From Sphingomonas sp. FARSPH (GTDB taxonomy: Bacteria; Pseudomonadota; Alphaproteobacteria; Sphingomonadales; Sphingomonadaceae): a DNA stretch of 64,000 bases. A program made the translations under genes and the position numbers. The stretch is from the NCBI RefSeq assembly GCF_003355005.1, contig NZ_CP029985.1, positions 2,409,001 to 2,473,000 on the forward strand. The letters run 5' to 3'. The notes beneath the pieces are model-generated. The model saw nothing but the letters and a program-made list of their open reading frames with translations, was not told where the DNA came from and made no database searches. Positions 34,794 through 43,277 of this stretch are shown one piece after another. The number at the start of each line of letters is the position of its first letter. The first letter of the stretch is position 1.

Positions 34794-35117
34794 ATGACCA
34801 TGTTCGACGATCGGGAACGCGCCGCGGAAGCGAGCTTCGCCCGCGACGAGGAAATGGCGTTCCGCATCACCGCCCGGCGTAACCGGTTGCTCGGCCAGTG
34901 GGCGGCGGCGCAGATGGAACTGACCCCTGCGGAAACCGATGCTTATGCCAAGGCGGTGGTGCAGGCGGACTTCGAGGAAGCGGGCGATGAGGACGTCGTG
35001 CGCAAGCTGCTCGGTGACCTGACCGCGGCGGGCGTCGATACCGACGAGGCGGCGGTGCGCCGCGCGCTCGCGGACAGGACGGTCGAGGCGCGTCGCCAGT
35101 TGATGCAGCCGGAATAA
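34794..35117 (+). CDS. F1-ATPase inhibitor zeta-type (DUF1476) protein
   Basis: 107 residues, helical. FDDRERAAEASFARDEEMAFRITARRNRLLG is the DUF1476 signature (split here for length) and FEEAGDEDVVRKLLGDL a later one. Members in Paracoccus inhibit reverse F1 rotation. ATG 34794 chosen over 34800 (MFDD); there is a possible ribosome binding site in AAGGGGG. Start of a run with bolA and grxD. Confidence 0.9.
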   Translation: MTMFDDRERAAEASFARDEEMAFRITARRNRLLGQWAAAQMELTPAETDAYAKAVVQADFEEAGDEDVVRKLLGDLTAAGVDTDEAAVRRALADRTVEARRQLMQPE

Positions 35118-35128
35118 GGAACCAGACG

Positions 35129-35359
35129 ATGCCGATGGCGGCCGACGACATTGCCGCGCTGATCAAGGCGGCGATCCCCGACGCGGAGGTCGAGATCACC
35201 GACCTTGCCGGCGATGGCGATCATTATGCGGCGCGGGTGGTGTCGGCGAGTTTCGCCGGCCTGCCGCTGCGCCGGCAACATCAGGCGGTCTATGCGGCGC
35301 TCGGGCATCGCATGGGCGGCGAACTCCACGCGCTGCAGCTGAAGACTGCGGCGGCTTGA
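35129..35359 (+). CDS. BolA-family protein
   Basis: 76 residues. The fold blocks are AADDIAALIKAAIPDAEVEI, then GDHYAARVVSASFAGL and RQHQAVYAALGHRM. In this family a conserved His near GHRM binds a [2Fe-2S] cluster shared with a monothiol glutaredoxin, encoded next (11 bases downstream). Acts in Fe-S/iron sensing. Confidence 0.93.
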   Translation: MPMAADDIAALIKAAIPDAEVEITDLAGDGDHYAARVVSASFAGLPLRRQHQAVYAALGHRMGGELHALQLKTAAA

Positions 35360-35369
35360 GGACGAACAA

Positions 35370-35681
35370 ATGACCGACGATACGAATGCCCGCATCGACG
35401 CGGTGGTGAAGGCCAATCCCGTGGTGCTGTTCATGAAGGGCACGCCGCTGTTTCCGCAATGCGGCTTTTCCAGCCGCGCGGTGGCGATCCTCGATCATCT
35501 CGGCGCGACGTACGAGAGCGTCGACGTGCTGCAGGATCAGGCGATCCGCCAGGGGATCAAGAGCTATTCCGACTGGCCGACGATCCCCCAACTCTATGTT
35601 AACGGCGAGTTCGTGGGCGGTTCAGACATCATGATGGAAATGTACGAGAGCGGCGAGCTTGCGGAACTGATGAAGAGGTGA
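35370..35681 (+). CDS. grxD: monothiol glutaredoxin (Grx4/GrxD type)
   Basis: 103 residues. The CGFS active site starts at Cys31 (FMKGTPLFPQCGFSSRAV); WPTIPQLYVNGEFVGGSD is the glutathione-binding region. Binds a [2Fe-2S] cluster with glutathione and pairs with BolA. Ends 32 bases before the glycosyltransferase gene. Confidence 0.96.
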   Translation: MTDDTNARIDAVVKANPVVLFMKGTPLFPQCGFSSRAVAILDHLGATYESVDVLQDQAIRQGIKSYSDWPTIPQLYVNGEFVGGSDIMMEMYESGELAELMKR

Positions 35682-35712
35682 CGCGTCTCCCGCCCGACGG
35701 GAGATCGTACCG

Positions 35713-36969
35713 ATGTTGTTCCAGCATGAAGAGTTGCGCCGCGCACCCGGTGCGCGGCCGCTGCTGGTCTGTGACCTGACGCAGAGCTATTCGCCCAAGG
35801 GTGGTGGCGGGATCAGTACCTATCTGCGTGAAAAGCGCGACTATGTGCTGACGCGCACGCCGCACCATCTGCTGCAGATCGTACCCGGCCCGCAAGATCG
35901 CGTGACGGTCAACGGCCGCCACATCTTTGCCGAGGTCGCCGCCGACCCGGTGCGTGGCAGCCCCAATTACCGCTTCATCCTGCGCACCCGGGCGGTGCAT
36001 GCGCTGCTGGCGGAATATCGCCCCGACCTGATCGAATCGCTTTGCCCGTGGGTGCTGCCGTGGACGGCGATCCAGCATCGTCGCGCCTTTCCCGAAACCG
36101 CGCTCGTCGCGGGTTATCGCACCGATTTTCCCAACGCGCATGTCGATCGCGTCGCGCGCGACCTGTTCGGTCCCGCCGGCAGGCTCTTCTACTGGCTCAG
36201 CCTCGGCTATACCGAGATGACCTATCGCGAGTTCGACGAGGTCTACACGCTGGGCGAGGAGGCGCGCGCTACGTTGCGCCGCCGCGGCATCACGCGCACC
36301 GACGTGCTGCCGCTCGGCGTCGACACCGTATCGTTCAGCCCGGCGGCGCGCGATCCCGATTATCGTCGCCAGCTCGGCCTGCCCGGTGACGGGCCGCTGC
36401 TCGTCTATGCGGGCCGGATCGACAACGAGAAGCGCGCCGACCGCCTGGTCGCGATGATGCGGCGCCTGCCGCGCGACTTCGGCGCAGCGCTGGTGATGAT
36501 CGGCGACGGCAAGCTGCGCGCGCAGCTGATGCAGCAGGCGGCCGACCTGCCGGTCGCCTTTACTGGCTTCGAGACGGATCGCGCCGCGCTCGCGCGTGCG
36601 CTCGCCTCGTCCGACATCTATGTGTCCGCGATGGCGGACGAGACGTTCGGCATATCGGTGATCGAGGCGCAGGCGGCGGGGCTGCCGGTCGTCGGCGTCG
36701 CCAGCGGCGCGATGCCCGCGCGCGTGCCGGCGGGGCTGGGGCTGCTGGGGCCCGTCGACGATATCGCGGCGATGGCGACGAACGTCCAGGCGGTGTGGCA
36801 CGCGAATTGCGCCGCGATGGCCCGCGCCGCGCGCGCGCATGTCGAACGGCATTTCAGCTGGGACCAGACGTTCGCGCGACTATTCAACACGATCTACCCA
36901 AAGGCGCTGGCCCGAGCGGCGACTCGCGTGAAGCAACCGGAACCCGCAATGGCGCTGGCGAGGGTGTAA
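35713..36969 (+). CDS. glycosyltransferase family 4 protein
   Basis: 418 residues, GT-B fold. The N-terminal half has RPLLVCDLTQSYSPKGGGGI (glycine loop), the C-terminal half YAGRIDNEKRADRLVAMM and the nucleotide-sugar motif MADETFGISVIEAQAAGLP. It is likely to act in a lipid or polysaccharide pathway, but the acceptor is unknown; no further sugar genes are next to it. Confidence 0.88.
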   Translation: MLFQHEELRRAPGARPLLVCDLTQSYSPKGGGGISTYLREKRDYVLTRTPHHLLQIVPGPQDRVTVNGRHIFAEVAADPVRGSPNYRFILRTRAVHALLAEYRPDLIESLCPWVLPWTAIQHRRAFPETALVAGYRTDFPNAHVDRVARDLFGPAGRLFYWLSLGYTEMTYREFDEVYTLGEEARATLRRRGITRTDVLPLGVDTVSFSPAARDPDYRRQLGLPGDGPLLVYAGRIDNEKRADRLVAMMRRLPRDFGAALVMIGDGKLRAQLMQQAADLPVAFTGFETDRAALARALASSDIYVSAMADETFGISVIEAQAAGLPVVGVASGAMPARVPAGLGLLGPVDDIAAMATNVQAVWHANCAAMARAARAHVERHFSWDQTFARLFNTIYPKALARAATRVKQPEPAMALARV

Positions 36970-36981
36970 AGGGCCGGGTGC

Positions 36982-37020
36982 GGGTGGGGGGCCGTGAAAC
37001 CGGTCGACGGCCACCCACCC
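36982..37020. terminator. GC-rich hairpin after the glycosyltransferase
   Basis: Imperfect arms GGGTGG-GGGGCCGT and ACGGCC-ACCCACCC around an 11-base loop. Terminator without a strong T-tract. The remaining gap to 37247 holds the BlaI operators and no gene. Confidence 0.5.
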
Positions 37021-37193
37021 TGCTGAAGCGTCAGACGCTCGGCTGATCCCGATGATGCATCGGTCGTGCCGGTTTTCGGAAGTGACGGTTTTCCGCGCAC
37101 GGACGCGGTTAACCAAGCGTCCACCATGACGGCTTCTGTAAAGCGCGCCGACAGGCGCCGACGGGCCGTCATCGCCGATCCGTCGAGGCTATT

Positions 37194-37230
37194 GACTACG
37201 CCCGTAATCAATGCGACCACAGCTGTAGTC
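37194..37230 (+). promoter_or_regulatory. two BlaI-type operator dyads upstream of blaI
   Basis: Dyads GACTACGCCCGTAATC (37194-37209) and GACCACAGCTGTAGTC (37215-37230) match the BlaI/MecI family dyad (TACA-NN-TGTA core), each imperfect. Their centres are 21 bp apart, two helical turns. A TTGACT that could be a -35 box overlaps the first (37192-37197). Confidence 0.6.
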
Positions 37231-37246
37231 ATACAGGAGCGTGGCC

Positions 37247-37615
37247 GTGGCCGAACGAATCAGCGATGCCGAACATGCGGTGATGGAGGTCTTGTGGGAG
37301 GAAGCGCCGCTCACCGCGCAGGACGTGGCGGAGCGCGTCGATCCGGTGCGCGGATGGAGCGCCAATACGGTAAAGACGCTCCTCGGTCGGCTGCTGGCCA
37401 AGAATGCGATCGCGCATGAAGCGGATGGCCGACGCTACCTTTACCGCCCGCTCGTCGCGCGCGGCGACTATGTGTCGGGCGAGTCGCGGCGGCTGATCGA
37501 CCGGCTGTTCGGCGGCAAGCTGACCCCGCTGGTCGCGCATCTTGCCGAGCGCGACGAACTGACCGCGCAGGACATCGCCGAGATCGAGGCGCTGCTCAAG
37601 GATCTGAAACAATGA
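37247..37615 (+). CDS. BlaI/MecI/CopY family repressor
   Basis: About 122 residues. Winged-helix repressor: SDAEHAVMEVLWEEAPLTAQDVAER, WSANTVKTLLGRLLAKNAI, then RRYLYRPLVAR. GTG 37247 is favoured because AGGAG lies 7 bases upstream; GTG 37241 is too close. Binds dyads such as those at 37194 and 37215, and is cut by the partner protease when a signal is sensed. Overlaps the M56 gene by four bases. Confidence 0.92.
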   Translation: MAERISDAEHAVMEVLWEEAPLTAQDVAERVDPVRGWSANTVKTLLGRLLAKNAIAHEADGRRYLYRPLVARGDYVSGESRRLIDRLFGGKLTPLVAHLAERDELTAQDIAEIEALLKDLKQ

Positions 37616-39153
37616 CCGGCGCAGGCGTCGCGGCCTGGGCGGTGGAGGCGCTGGTCGCCTCCACCCTGCTCATGCTGATCGTGCTCGTCCTGCGCGCGCC
37701 GGTGCGACGCAGCTTCGGGCCACAGGTCGCCTACGCCTTGTGGGCATTGCCGGTGCTGCGGCTCGTACTGCCGCCGCTGCCCGCGACGCTGCACCGCGCG
37801 GTGACGACGCCGATCAGTCACGCGAGCGAGACGATCACGGTGATGATCGTCGATCCGGGCGAGGCATTGTCGGCGGCCGCGCCGGCGGCGGGGCAGGGAA
37901 TCGACTGGCCCTCGATCGGCGTCGCCATCGGTATGCTCTGGGCCGTCGGCGCGGGCGCGTTCCTGATCTGGCACCTCGCGCGCCATGCGCGCTTTTGCCG
38001 TCGGATGGTCGCGACTGCGGCGGCGATGGAGGACATGCGCGGCGTGCGCGTCATCGCCAGCGCGGCGGCGCCGGGCCCGCTCGCCTTCGGCATCGTGCGC
38101 CGCTACGTCGCCTTCCCGCTCGATTTCGCCGACCGCTACGACAGCGACGAACGCGCCCTCGCGCTGGAACATGAGATCGGCCACCACCAGCGCGGCGACC
38201 TCGCCGCCAATTGGTTGGCGCTCGCTGTCCTCGCGCTCCACTGGTTCAACCCGGTCGCCTGGCGCGCCTTTCGCGCCTTCCGTGCCGACCAGGAGCTTGC
38301 GAACGACGCGCGCGTGCTCGCCGGCCGGTCGGCGATCGATCGCCATACCTACGCCTGCGCCATCGTCAAGGCCGCGCATGGCGGCGCCGTCTCGGCGGCC
38401 TGTCACCTTCACACCATCGACGATCTGAAAGGGAGAATCCGGATGCTGTCCACCTCGCCGCGCTCGCGCCGCCGCATCGTCGCGGGCGGTACCCTGGTTT
38501 CGACGCTCGCGCTCGTCGGTCTCGGCCTCACCGCATCGGGCAGCAGCGCCGCCGCCGCGATCAGCGGCAAGGTGGGCGCGGCGGTGGGCGTCGACCTGCA
38601 AGCCGCACCGCCAGCGCCCCCGGCGCCCCCCGCGCCGGTTGCGCCCCCGGCCCCTGCCGCCGCGCCGTTGCCACCGGCTGCGCCCGCGGCGCCCCGGGAC
38701 GTCGTGGTCAAGCGCGTCGAGCGGGACGGCAAGGTTCATGTCGTGCGCACGGGTGTCGCCGGCTCCGGCTTCAGCCAGGCGGAGATCGACGCGATGGTTG
38801 CCCGCGCATTGGCCAATGCGCCGCAGGTCACCCAGCGCACGTGCGTCGACGGCAAGGACGGCGATGCACGCCAGTTCGTCATCAACACGCAGAACGGCGG
38901 CAAGCGGGCGATGATCATCTGCGCGAACCGGATCGAGGCATCGGCCCGCGCCGGCGCCGACACGGCGATGCGCTCCGCCAGCGTGCGCCGCAACGCGATC
39001 GCATCGGCGATCGCCAGCGTCGAGGCTTCGCGCGACGGCATCCGCAACAACGCCAGCATGCCTGAAGACGCGCGCGCCGAAGCGCTCGCGGAAATGGACT
39101 CCGCGCTCGCCGAATTGCGCCAGGAGATGGCCTCGCCCGATCACGAGGATTGA
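37612..39153 (+). CDS. BlaR1-like M56 metalloprotease
   Basis: 513 residues. Membrane helices near 14-29, 36-58 and 100-122 precede HEIGH (H187-H191), the zinc motif of M56 peptidases, in LALEHEIGHHQRGD. A fourth helix at about 290-310 leads into a Pro/Ala-rich linker (320-360, PAPP repeats) and a unique C-terminal domain. There is no penicillin-binding sensor domain. Presumed to cleave the BlaI-type repressor. No beta-lactamase gene is recognised here. Confidence 0.88.
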   Translation: MTGAGVAAWAVEALVASTLLMLIVLVLRAPVRRSFGPQVAYALWALPVLRLVLPPLPATLHRAVTTPISHASETITVMIVDPGEALSAAAPAAGQGIDWPSIGVAIGMLWAVGAGAFLIWHLARHARFCRRMVATAAAMEDMRGVRVIASAAAPGPLAFGIVRRYVAFPLDFADRYDSDERALALEHEIGHHQRGDLAANWLALAVLALHWFNPVAWRAFRAFRADQELANDARVLAGRSAIDRHTYACAIVKAAHGGAVSAACHLHTIDDLKGRIRMLSTSPRSRRRIVAGGTLVSTLALVGLGLTASGSSAAAAISGKVGAAVGVDLQAAPPAPPAPPAPVAPPAPAAAPLPPAAPAAPRDVVVKRVERDGKVHVVRTGVAGSGFSQAEIDAMVARALANAPQVTQRTCVDGKDGDARQFVINTQNGGKRAMIICANRIEASARAGADTAMRSASVRRNAIASAIASVEASRDGIRNNASMPEDARAEALAEMDSALAELRQEMASPDHED

Positions 39154-39201
39154 GGTTCGACCGGCTCACCCGGCCATGCCTACCGCGTGTCGGTGGGCAT
39201 G

Positions 39202-39238
39202 GCGCCCCGCCCGTCCGTTTCCCTCACGGGCGGGGCGC
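39202..39238. terminator. GC-rich hairpin after the M56 gene
   Basis: 13-bp stem GCGCCCCGCCCGT/ACGGGCGGGGCGC with an 11-base loop, followed by CCCTT. A second weak stem (CATGCC/GGCATG) lies just before. Likely terminates blaI-M56. Confidence 0.65.
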
Positions 39239-39277
39239 CCCTTGTCATCCCGGTCCAGGCAGGCCACATCGATCGCA

Positions 39278-40138
39278 ATGGCCGAGCATCCGACCGGTAT
39301 CCCGATCCAGCTCGAACCGTGCGTGACGCGTATCCTCGCGCCCAACGCGTCGGCCTACACCTTCACCGGCACGCAATCCTATCTGGTCGGGACGTCCGAT
39401 CTTGCGGTCATCGACCCGGGACCCGATGACCCCGCCCATATCGCCGCGCTGATCGCCGCGATCGGCGGGCGACCGGTCCGCGCGATCCTCGTTACCCATC
39501 ATCATCGCGATCACAGCCCGGCAAGCCGTCCGCTCGCCCGCGCGACGGGCGCCCCGGTCGTCGGCGCCGCGCCGACGCATATCGGCGGCGGCGATCCGCG
39601 GCACGATGCGGCGTTCGACGCGGACTATGCGCCGGACCGCGTGCTCGTCGCGGACGACACCGTCGTCGGCGACGGCTGGACTCTAGCTGCGCTGCCGACG
39701 CCGGGTCACACGTCCAATCATCTGGCCTTTACGTTGAAAGAGACGAAGGCGCTGTTTTCCGGCGACCATGTCATGGGTTGGGCGACCAGCGTCGTCTCGC
39801 CGCCGGACGGCGACATGGGCGACTATATGGCGAGCCTGGAACTGCTGCTGGCGCGTGACGACCGCGTCTATTACCCCGGTCATGGCGAGGCGGTGGACCG
39901 GCCGCAGCGGCTGGTGCGCGGCATGCTGGGCCATCGCAAGCAGCGCGAGGGGCAGATTTTGCGCCTGCTGCGCGATGGCATGCCGCTGAGTTTGCCGGCG
40001 ATGGTCGCCCAGATGTACGTCGGGCTCGATCCGCGGCTGGTCGGCGCGGCGGAACGCTCGACGCTCGCGCACCTTTACGATCTGGAACGGCGGAATCTGG
40101 TGACGCAGGAGGACGAGGGATGGCGCAGCAGGACGTAA
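39278..40138 (+). CDS. MBL-fold metallo-hydrolase (LACTB2-like)
   Basis: 286 residues. THHHRDH motif at H74-H79 binds two zincs, GHTSNHLAF and GDHVMGW and PGHGEAV are further ligands. The C-terminal winged-helix part resembles LACTB2/RNase Z-like hydrolases. Probably not a beta-lactamase although it follows a BlaI/M56 pair. ATG 39278 (MAEHPT) is chosen; 19-base overlap with the DUF4230 gene. Confidence 0.85.
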   Translation: MAEHPTGIPIQLEPCVTRILAPNASAYTFTGTQSYLVGTSDLAVIDPGPDDPAHIAALIAAIGGRPVRAILVTHHHRDHSPASRPLARATGAPVVGAAPTHIGGGDPRHDAAFDADYAPDRVLVADDTVVGDGWTLAALPTPGHTSNHLAFTLKETKALFSGDHVMGWATSVVSPPDGDMGDYMASLELLLARDDRVYYPGHGEAVDRPQRLVRGMLGHRKQREGQILRLLRDGMPLSLPAMVAQMYVGLDPRLVGAAERSTLAHLYDLERRNLVTQEDEGWRSRT

Positions 40139-40860
40139 GCCCGCCCCCGTCGGCGCCCGGTCGACCGCGCGCGTCGCTCGGTGGCTTTCTGGCCAGGGCG
40201 GCAGGGGTGCTCGCGCTGCTGGCGCTCGCCGCCCTGCTCGTCCTGTGGGGTGTGCAGCGCTACGTCGCATCGCGCTTGTCGCCCGATCCGACGACGATCG
40301 CCAGTGCCAGCCTGGAAGGGCTGCGCGAGCAGAACCGGCTTTCTGCCTTCGCCGCGCGCTATGTCGCGGTGGTCACCTCGCGCCAGTCGCAGATGGGGCT
40401 GTCGACGGAGAAGACGCTGATCATGCCCGGCATGGTCCGGTACGAGGTCGACCTTGGCAAGCTGACGCAGCGCGACGTGCGCTGGGATGCGACGCGGCGC
40501 GTCTTGACGGTGAAACTGCCCGGTCTCGAGATCGACGGGCCGCAGGTCGATCTGTCCGCGGTCCGCGAATATGGCTCGGGCGGGCTGCTGTCGCACATCA
40601 CCGATGCCGACCAGAAGCTCGAAACTGCCAATCGCCGCGCCGGGCAGGCGGAATTGCTGCGCCAGGCGCGCGACGCCGCACCGATGAAGCTCGCCCGCGA
40701 TGCGACGCGTCACGCGATCGAGCGCAGTTTCGCGATGCCGCTGCGCGCCGCGGGGATCGATGCGAACGTCGAGGTCGGCTTCGCCGACGAGCCGGTGCCG
40801 TCGACCGAGCGCTGGGACACGACCCGCGCGCTCGACCAGGTGCTCGGCAACCGCAACTGA
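40120..40860 (+). CDS. DUF4230 domain membrane protein
   Basis: 246 residues: one helix at about 24-47 (ARAAGVLALLALAALLVLWG), then a periplasmic or cytosolic domain with NRLSAFAARYVAVVTSR and the DUF4230 pattern MPGMVRYEVDLGKL. No enzyme motifs. Function unknown. The gene starts inside the end of the MBL-fold gene, so the two are coupled. Confidence 0.85.
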   Translation: MAQQDVSPPPSAPGRPRASLGGFLARAAGVLALLALAALLVLWGVQRYVASRLSPDPTTIASASLEGLREQNRLSAFAARYVAVVTSRQSQMGLSTEKTLIMPGMVRYEVDLGKLTQRDVRWDATRRVLTVKLPGLEIDGPQVDLSAVREYGSGGLLSHITDADQKLETANRRAGQAELLRQARDAAPMKLARDATRHAIERSFAMPLRAAGIDANVEVGFADEPVPSTERWDTTRALDQVLGNRN

Positions 40861-40920
40861 CGGCCTCTGCGAACGGTTCGCGCTTGATCCTGTCCACGCC
40901 GCGGGCCATCTGCGCGGGTG

Positions 40921-41919
40921 ATGGAACAGCACACCTCCTTCGCGGGCTTGGACCTGCGCGCCGAGATCGAACGCCTGCGCCGCGAGCGCAACGCCGTCAT
41001 CCTCGCGCATTACTACCAGAAGCCGGAGCTGCAGGACCTCGCCGATTTCGTCGGCGACAGCCTCGATCTCAGCCGCAAGGCGCAGGCGACCGATGCGGAG
41101 GTGATCGCGTTTTGCGGCGTGCGCTTCATGGCGGAAACGGCGAAGATCCTGTCGCCCGACAAGATCGTCGTGCTGCCCGACATGGACGCCGGGTGCAGCC
41201 TGGAGGACAGCTGCCCGCCGGATCAGTTTGCCGCCTTCCGCGCCGCGCATCCCGACCATATCGCGCTGACGTACATCAACTGTTCGACCGAGGTGAAGGC
41301 GCTGAGCGATATCATCGTCACCTCGTCGTCGGCGGAAACGATTCTTGCGCAGCTGCCGCGCGATCAGAAGATCATCTTTGGCCCCGACCGCAATCTCGGC
41401 GGGTATCTCGCGCGCAAGACGGGGCGCGAGCTGTTGCTGTGGCCGGGCGTGTGCATCGTGCACGAGGCGTTCAGCGAGACCGAATTGCTCAAGCTGCGCA
41501 GCCAATATCCGAACGCGCCGATCGCCGCGCATCCCGAATGTCCCGCCGTCATCCTCGATCACGCCGATTATGTCGGATCGACGCGCGGCATCCTCGAATT
41601 CGCGCAAGGCATGCCGGGCGACACATTGATTGTCGCGACCGAGCCGCACATCATTCACCAGATGCAAAAGGCGATGCCGGGCAAGACCTTCATCGGTGCG
41701 CCGGGTGCTGACGGCAACTGCAACTGCAACATCTGCCCGTATATGGCGCTCAACACGATGGAAAAGCTCTACGTCGCGTTGCGCGACCTCGAGCCGCGTA
41801 TCGAGATCGCGGAAGACCTGCGCCTCAAGGCGAAGAAGAGCCTCGATGCGATGCTGAGCATGGCGTCGGCGACGGTCGGGCAGGGCGACCTCGGCCCCGC
41901 CAAGGTGACGGGCGACTGA
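40921..41919 (+). CDS. nadA: quinolinate synthase A
   Basis: 332 residues. Condenses iminoaspartate with dihydroxyacetone phosphate to quinolinate for NAD synthesis, using a [4Fe-4S] cluster. NAVILAHYYQKPELQDLADF and FCGVRFMAETAKIL are family blocks; the cluster-binding cysteines are in DMDAGCSLEDSCPP, VCIVHEAF/ECPAV and NCNCNICPY. ATG 40921 preferred over GTG 40918. Followed by nadC with one-base overlap. Confidence 0.96.
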   Translation: MEQHTSFAGLDLRAEIERLRRERNAVILAHYYQKPELQDLADFVGDSLDLSRKAQATDAEVIAFCGVRFMAETAKILSPDKIVVLPDMDAGCSLEDSCPPDQFAAFRAAHPDHIALTYINCSTEVKALSDIIVTSSSAETILAQLPRDQKIIFGPDRNLGGYLARKTGRELLLWPGVCIVHEAFSETELLKLRSQYPNAPIAAHPECPAVILDHADYVGSTRGILEFAQGMPGDTLIVATEPHIIHQMQKAMPGKTFIGAPGADGNCNCNICPYMALNTMEKLYVALRDLEPRIEIAEDLRLKAKKSLDAMLSMASATVGQGDLGPAKVTGD

Positions 41920-42764
41920 TGACCTTCGCCGTTCCCGGCTTCGACCTCGACGCCTTCGTCGCCGCGACGCTTGCGGAGGATATGGGCGAAGGCGGCGACG
42001 TCACCGCCGATGCCGTCATTCCCGCCGGCGCGCGCTTCGCCGGCGTGATGGCGACGCGGGAGGACATCGTCGTCGCCGGCCTGCCGATCGCCGCGGCCTT
42101 CTTTCGCGCGCTTGACCCCGACGCGTCCGTCGACATGCTGGCGGGGGAGGGCGATCGCGTCGCCGCGGGCGGCGTGCTGATGCGGATCGAGGGCCAGGCG
42201 CGGGCGCTGCTTACCGCCGAACGCTCCGCGCTCAACACGGTCCAGCATCTGTCGGGCATCGCGACGCTGACGCGCACCTATGTCGATGCGATGGCGGGGA
42301 CGGGGGCGACGTTGCTCGACACACGCAAGACGATCCCCGGGCTGCGCCGGCTGGAGAAATACGCGACCCGCACCGGCGGCGCGCGCAATCATCGCATGGG
42401 CCTTTGGGACGCGGCGATGATCAAGGACAATCACGTCGCGGTCGCGGGCGATATCGGCGCGGCGGTCGCACGCGCCGTCGCCGCGGGGATCGACGCGGTG
42501 ATTGTCGAGGTCGACCGGATCGACCAGATCGCGCCCGCGCTCGCCGCCGGCGCGACGCACCTGCTGCTCGACAACATGCCGCCGGCGACGCTGCGCGAGG
42601 CGGTGGCGCTGGTCGACGGCCGCGTGCCGACCGAGGCGTCCGGCGGGGTCCGGCTCGACACGATCCGCGCCATCGCGGAGACGGGCGTAACCTACGTCTC
42701 GGTCGGCCGCCTGACGCAGTCCGCGCCCGCGGTCGACATCGGCCTTGATTTCGCGCTGCTCTGA
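41919..42764 (+). CDS. nadC: nicotinate-nucleotide pyrophosphorylase (quinolinate PRTase)
   Basis: 281 residues. Blocks are EDMGEGGDVTADAV, TAERSALNTVQHLSGIATLT, DTRKTIPGLRRLEKYA and GGARNHRMGL. Converts quinolinate and PRPP to nicotinate mononucleotide. nadB is not in this window, so the aspartate-oxidising step is elsewhere or uses another enzyme. Confidence 0.96.
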   Translation: MTFAVPGFDLDAFVAATLAEDMGEGGDVTADAVIPAGARFAGVMATREDIVVAGLPIAAAFFRALDPDASVDMLAGEGDRVAAGGVLMRIEGQARALLTAERSALNTVQHLSGIATLTRTYVDAMAGTGATLLDTRKTIPGLRRLEKYATRTGGARNHRMGLWDAAMIKDNHVAVAGDIGAAVARAVAAGIDAVIVEVDRIDQIAPALAAGATHLLLDNMPPATLREAVALVDGRVPTEASGGVRLDTIRAIAETGVTYVSVGRLTQSAPAVDIGLDFALL

Positions 42765-42833
42765 ACGCGATCCGGCTTGCGCGCGGCGGCGGGCAGGCTA
42801 GGCTCACGCCATCATTCCTGTGGGGGAGCCACC

Positions 42834-43277
42834 ATGGTCAAAGCGCCGTCGATCGCACGTTTCGAACAACTCTACTGGGGCAGCGTGGTGATCGGATGGG
42901 TCAACACCGCCATGAACTGGCGCACGCAGCAGGCGCTGCTCGAAGCCAATCCGATGCTGGCGAACGCGTCGTGGTTCCTGCCCGTCACGCTGCTGCTGAA
43001 CGTCCTGATCGCCGTGGCGATCTGGTTCTTCATTGCGCGAAAGGCGAGCGTCGTGGCCAAGTGGATCCAGGTCGTCTTCGCCGCGCTCAGCGTTCTTGGC
43101 ATCCTGTCGTTGATCTTCCAGCTTGCGACCGGACGCGCGCCTTCCGCGCTGATCGCCGTCCTTGGGATCGTCAGCTGCATCCTCTACGTCGTCGCCGCGA
43201 CGATGCTGTTCCGCCCCGATGCCAAGGAATGGTTCGGCGAGGGGCGGGATATCGAAGAGGACACGCCGCTCGTATGA
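42834..43277 (+). CDS. hypothetical membrane protein, four helices
   Basis: 147 residues, about four hydrophobic segments (VVIGWVNTAMNW, VTLLLNVLIAVAIWFFIA, VVFAALSVLGILSLIF, LIAVLGIVSCILYVVAATML) and an acidic C-terminus. Function unknown. ATG 42834; overlaps the RNase T2 gene by four bases. Confidence 0.75.
   Translation: MVKAPSIARFEQLYWGSVVIGWVNTAMNWRTQQALLEANPMLANASWFLPVTLLLNVLIAVAIWFFIARKASVVAKWIQVVFAALSVLGILSLIFQLATGRAPSALIAVLGIVSCILYVVAATMLFRPDAKEWFGEGRDIEEDTPLV

Noticed and set aside
39278..40138. MBL-fold protein as a beta-lactamase controlled by BlaI/M56
   Set aside because: It has no signal peptide and resembles LACTB2-type hydrolases; a terminator hairpin separates it from the BlaI/M56 pair.
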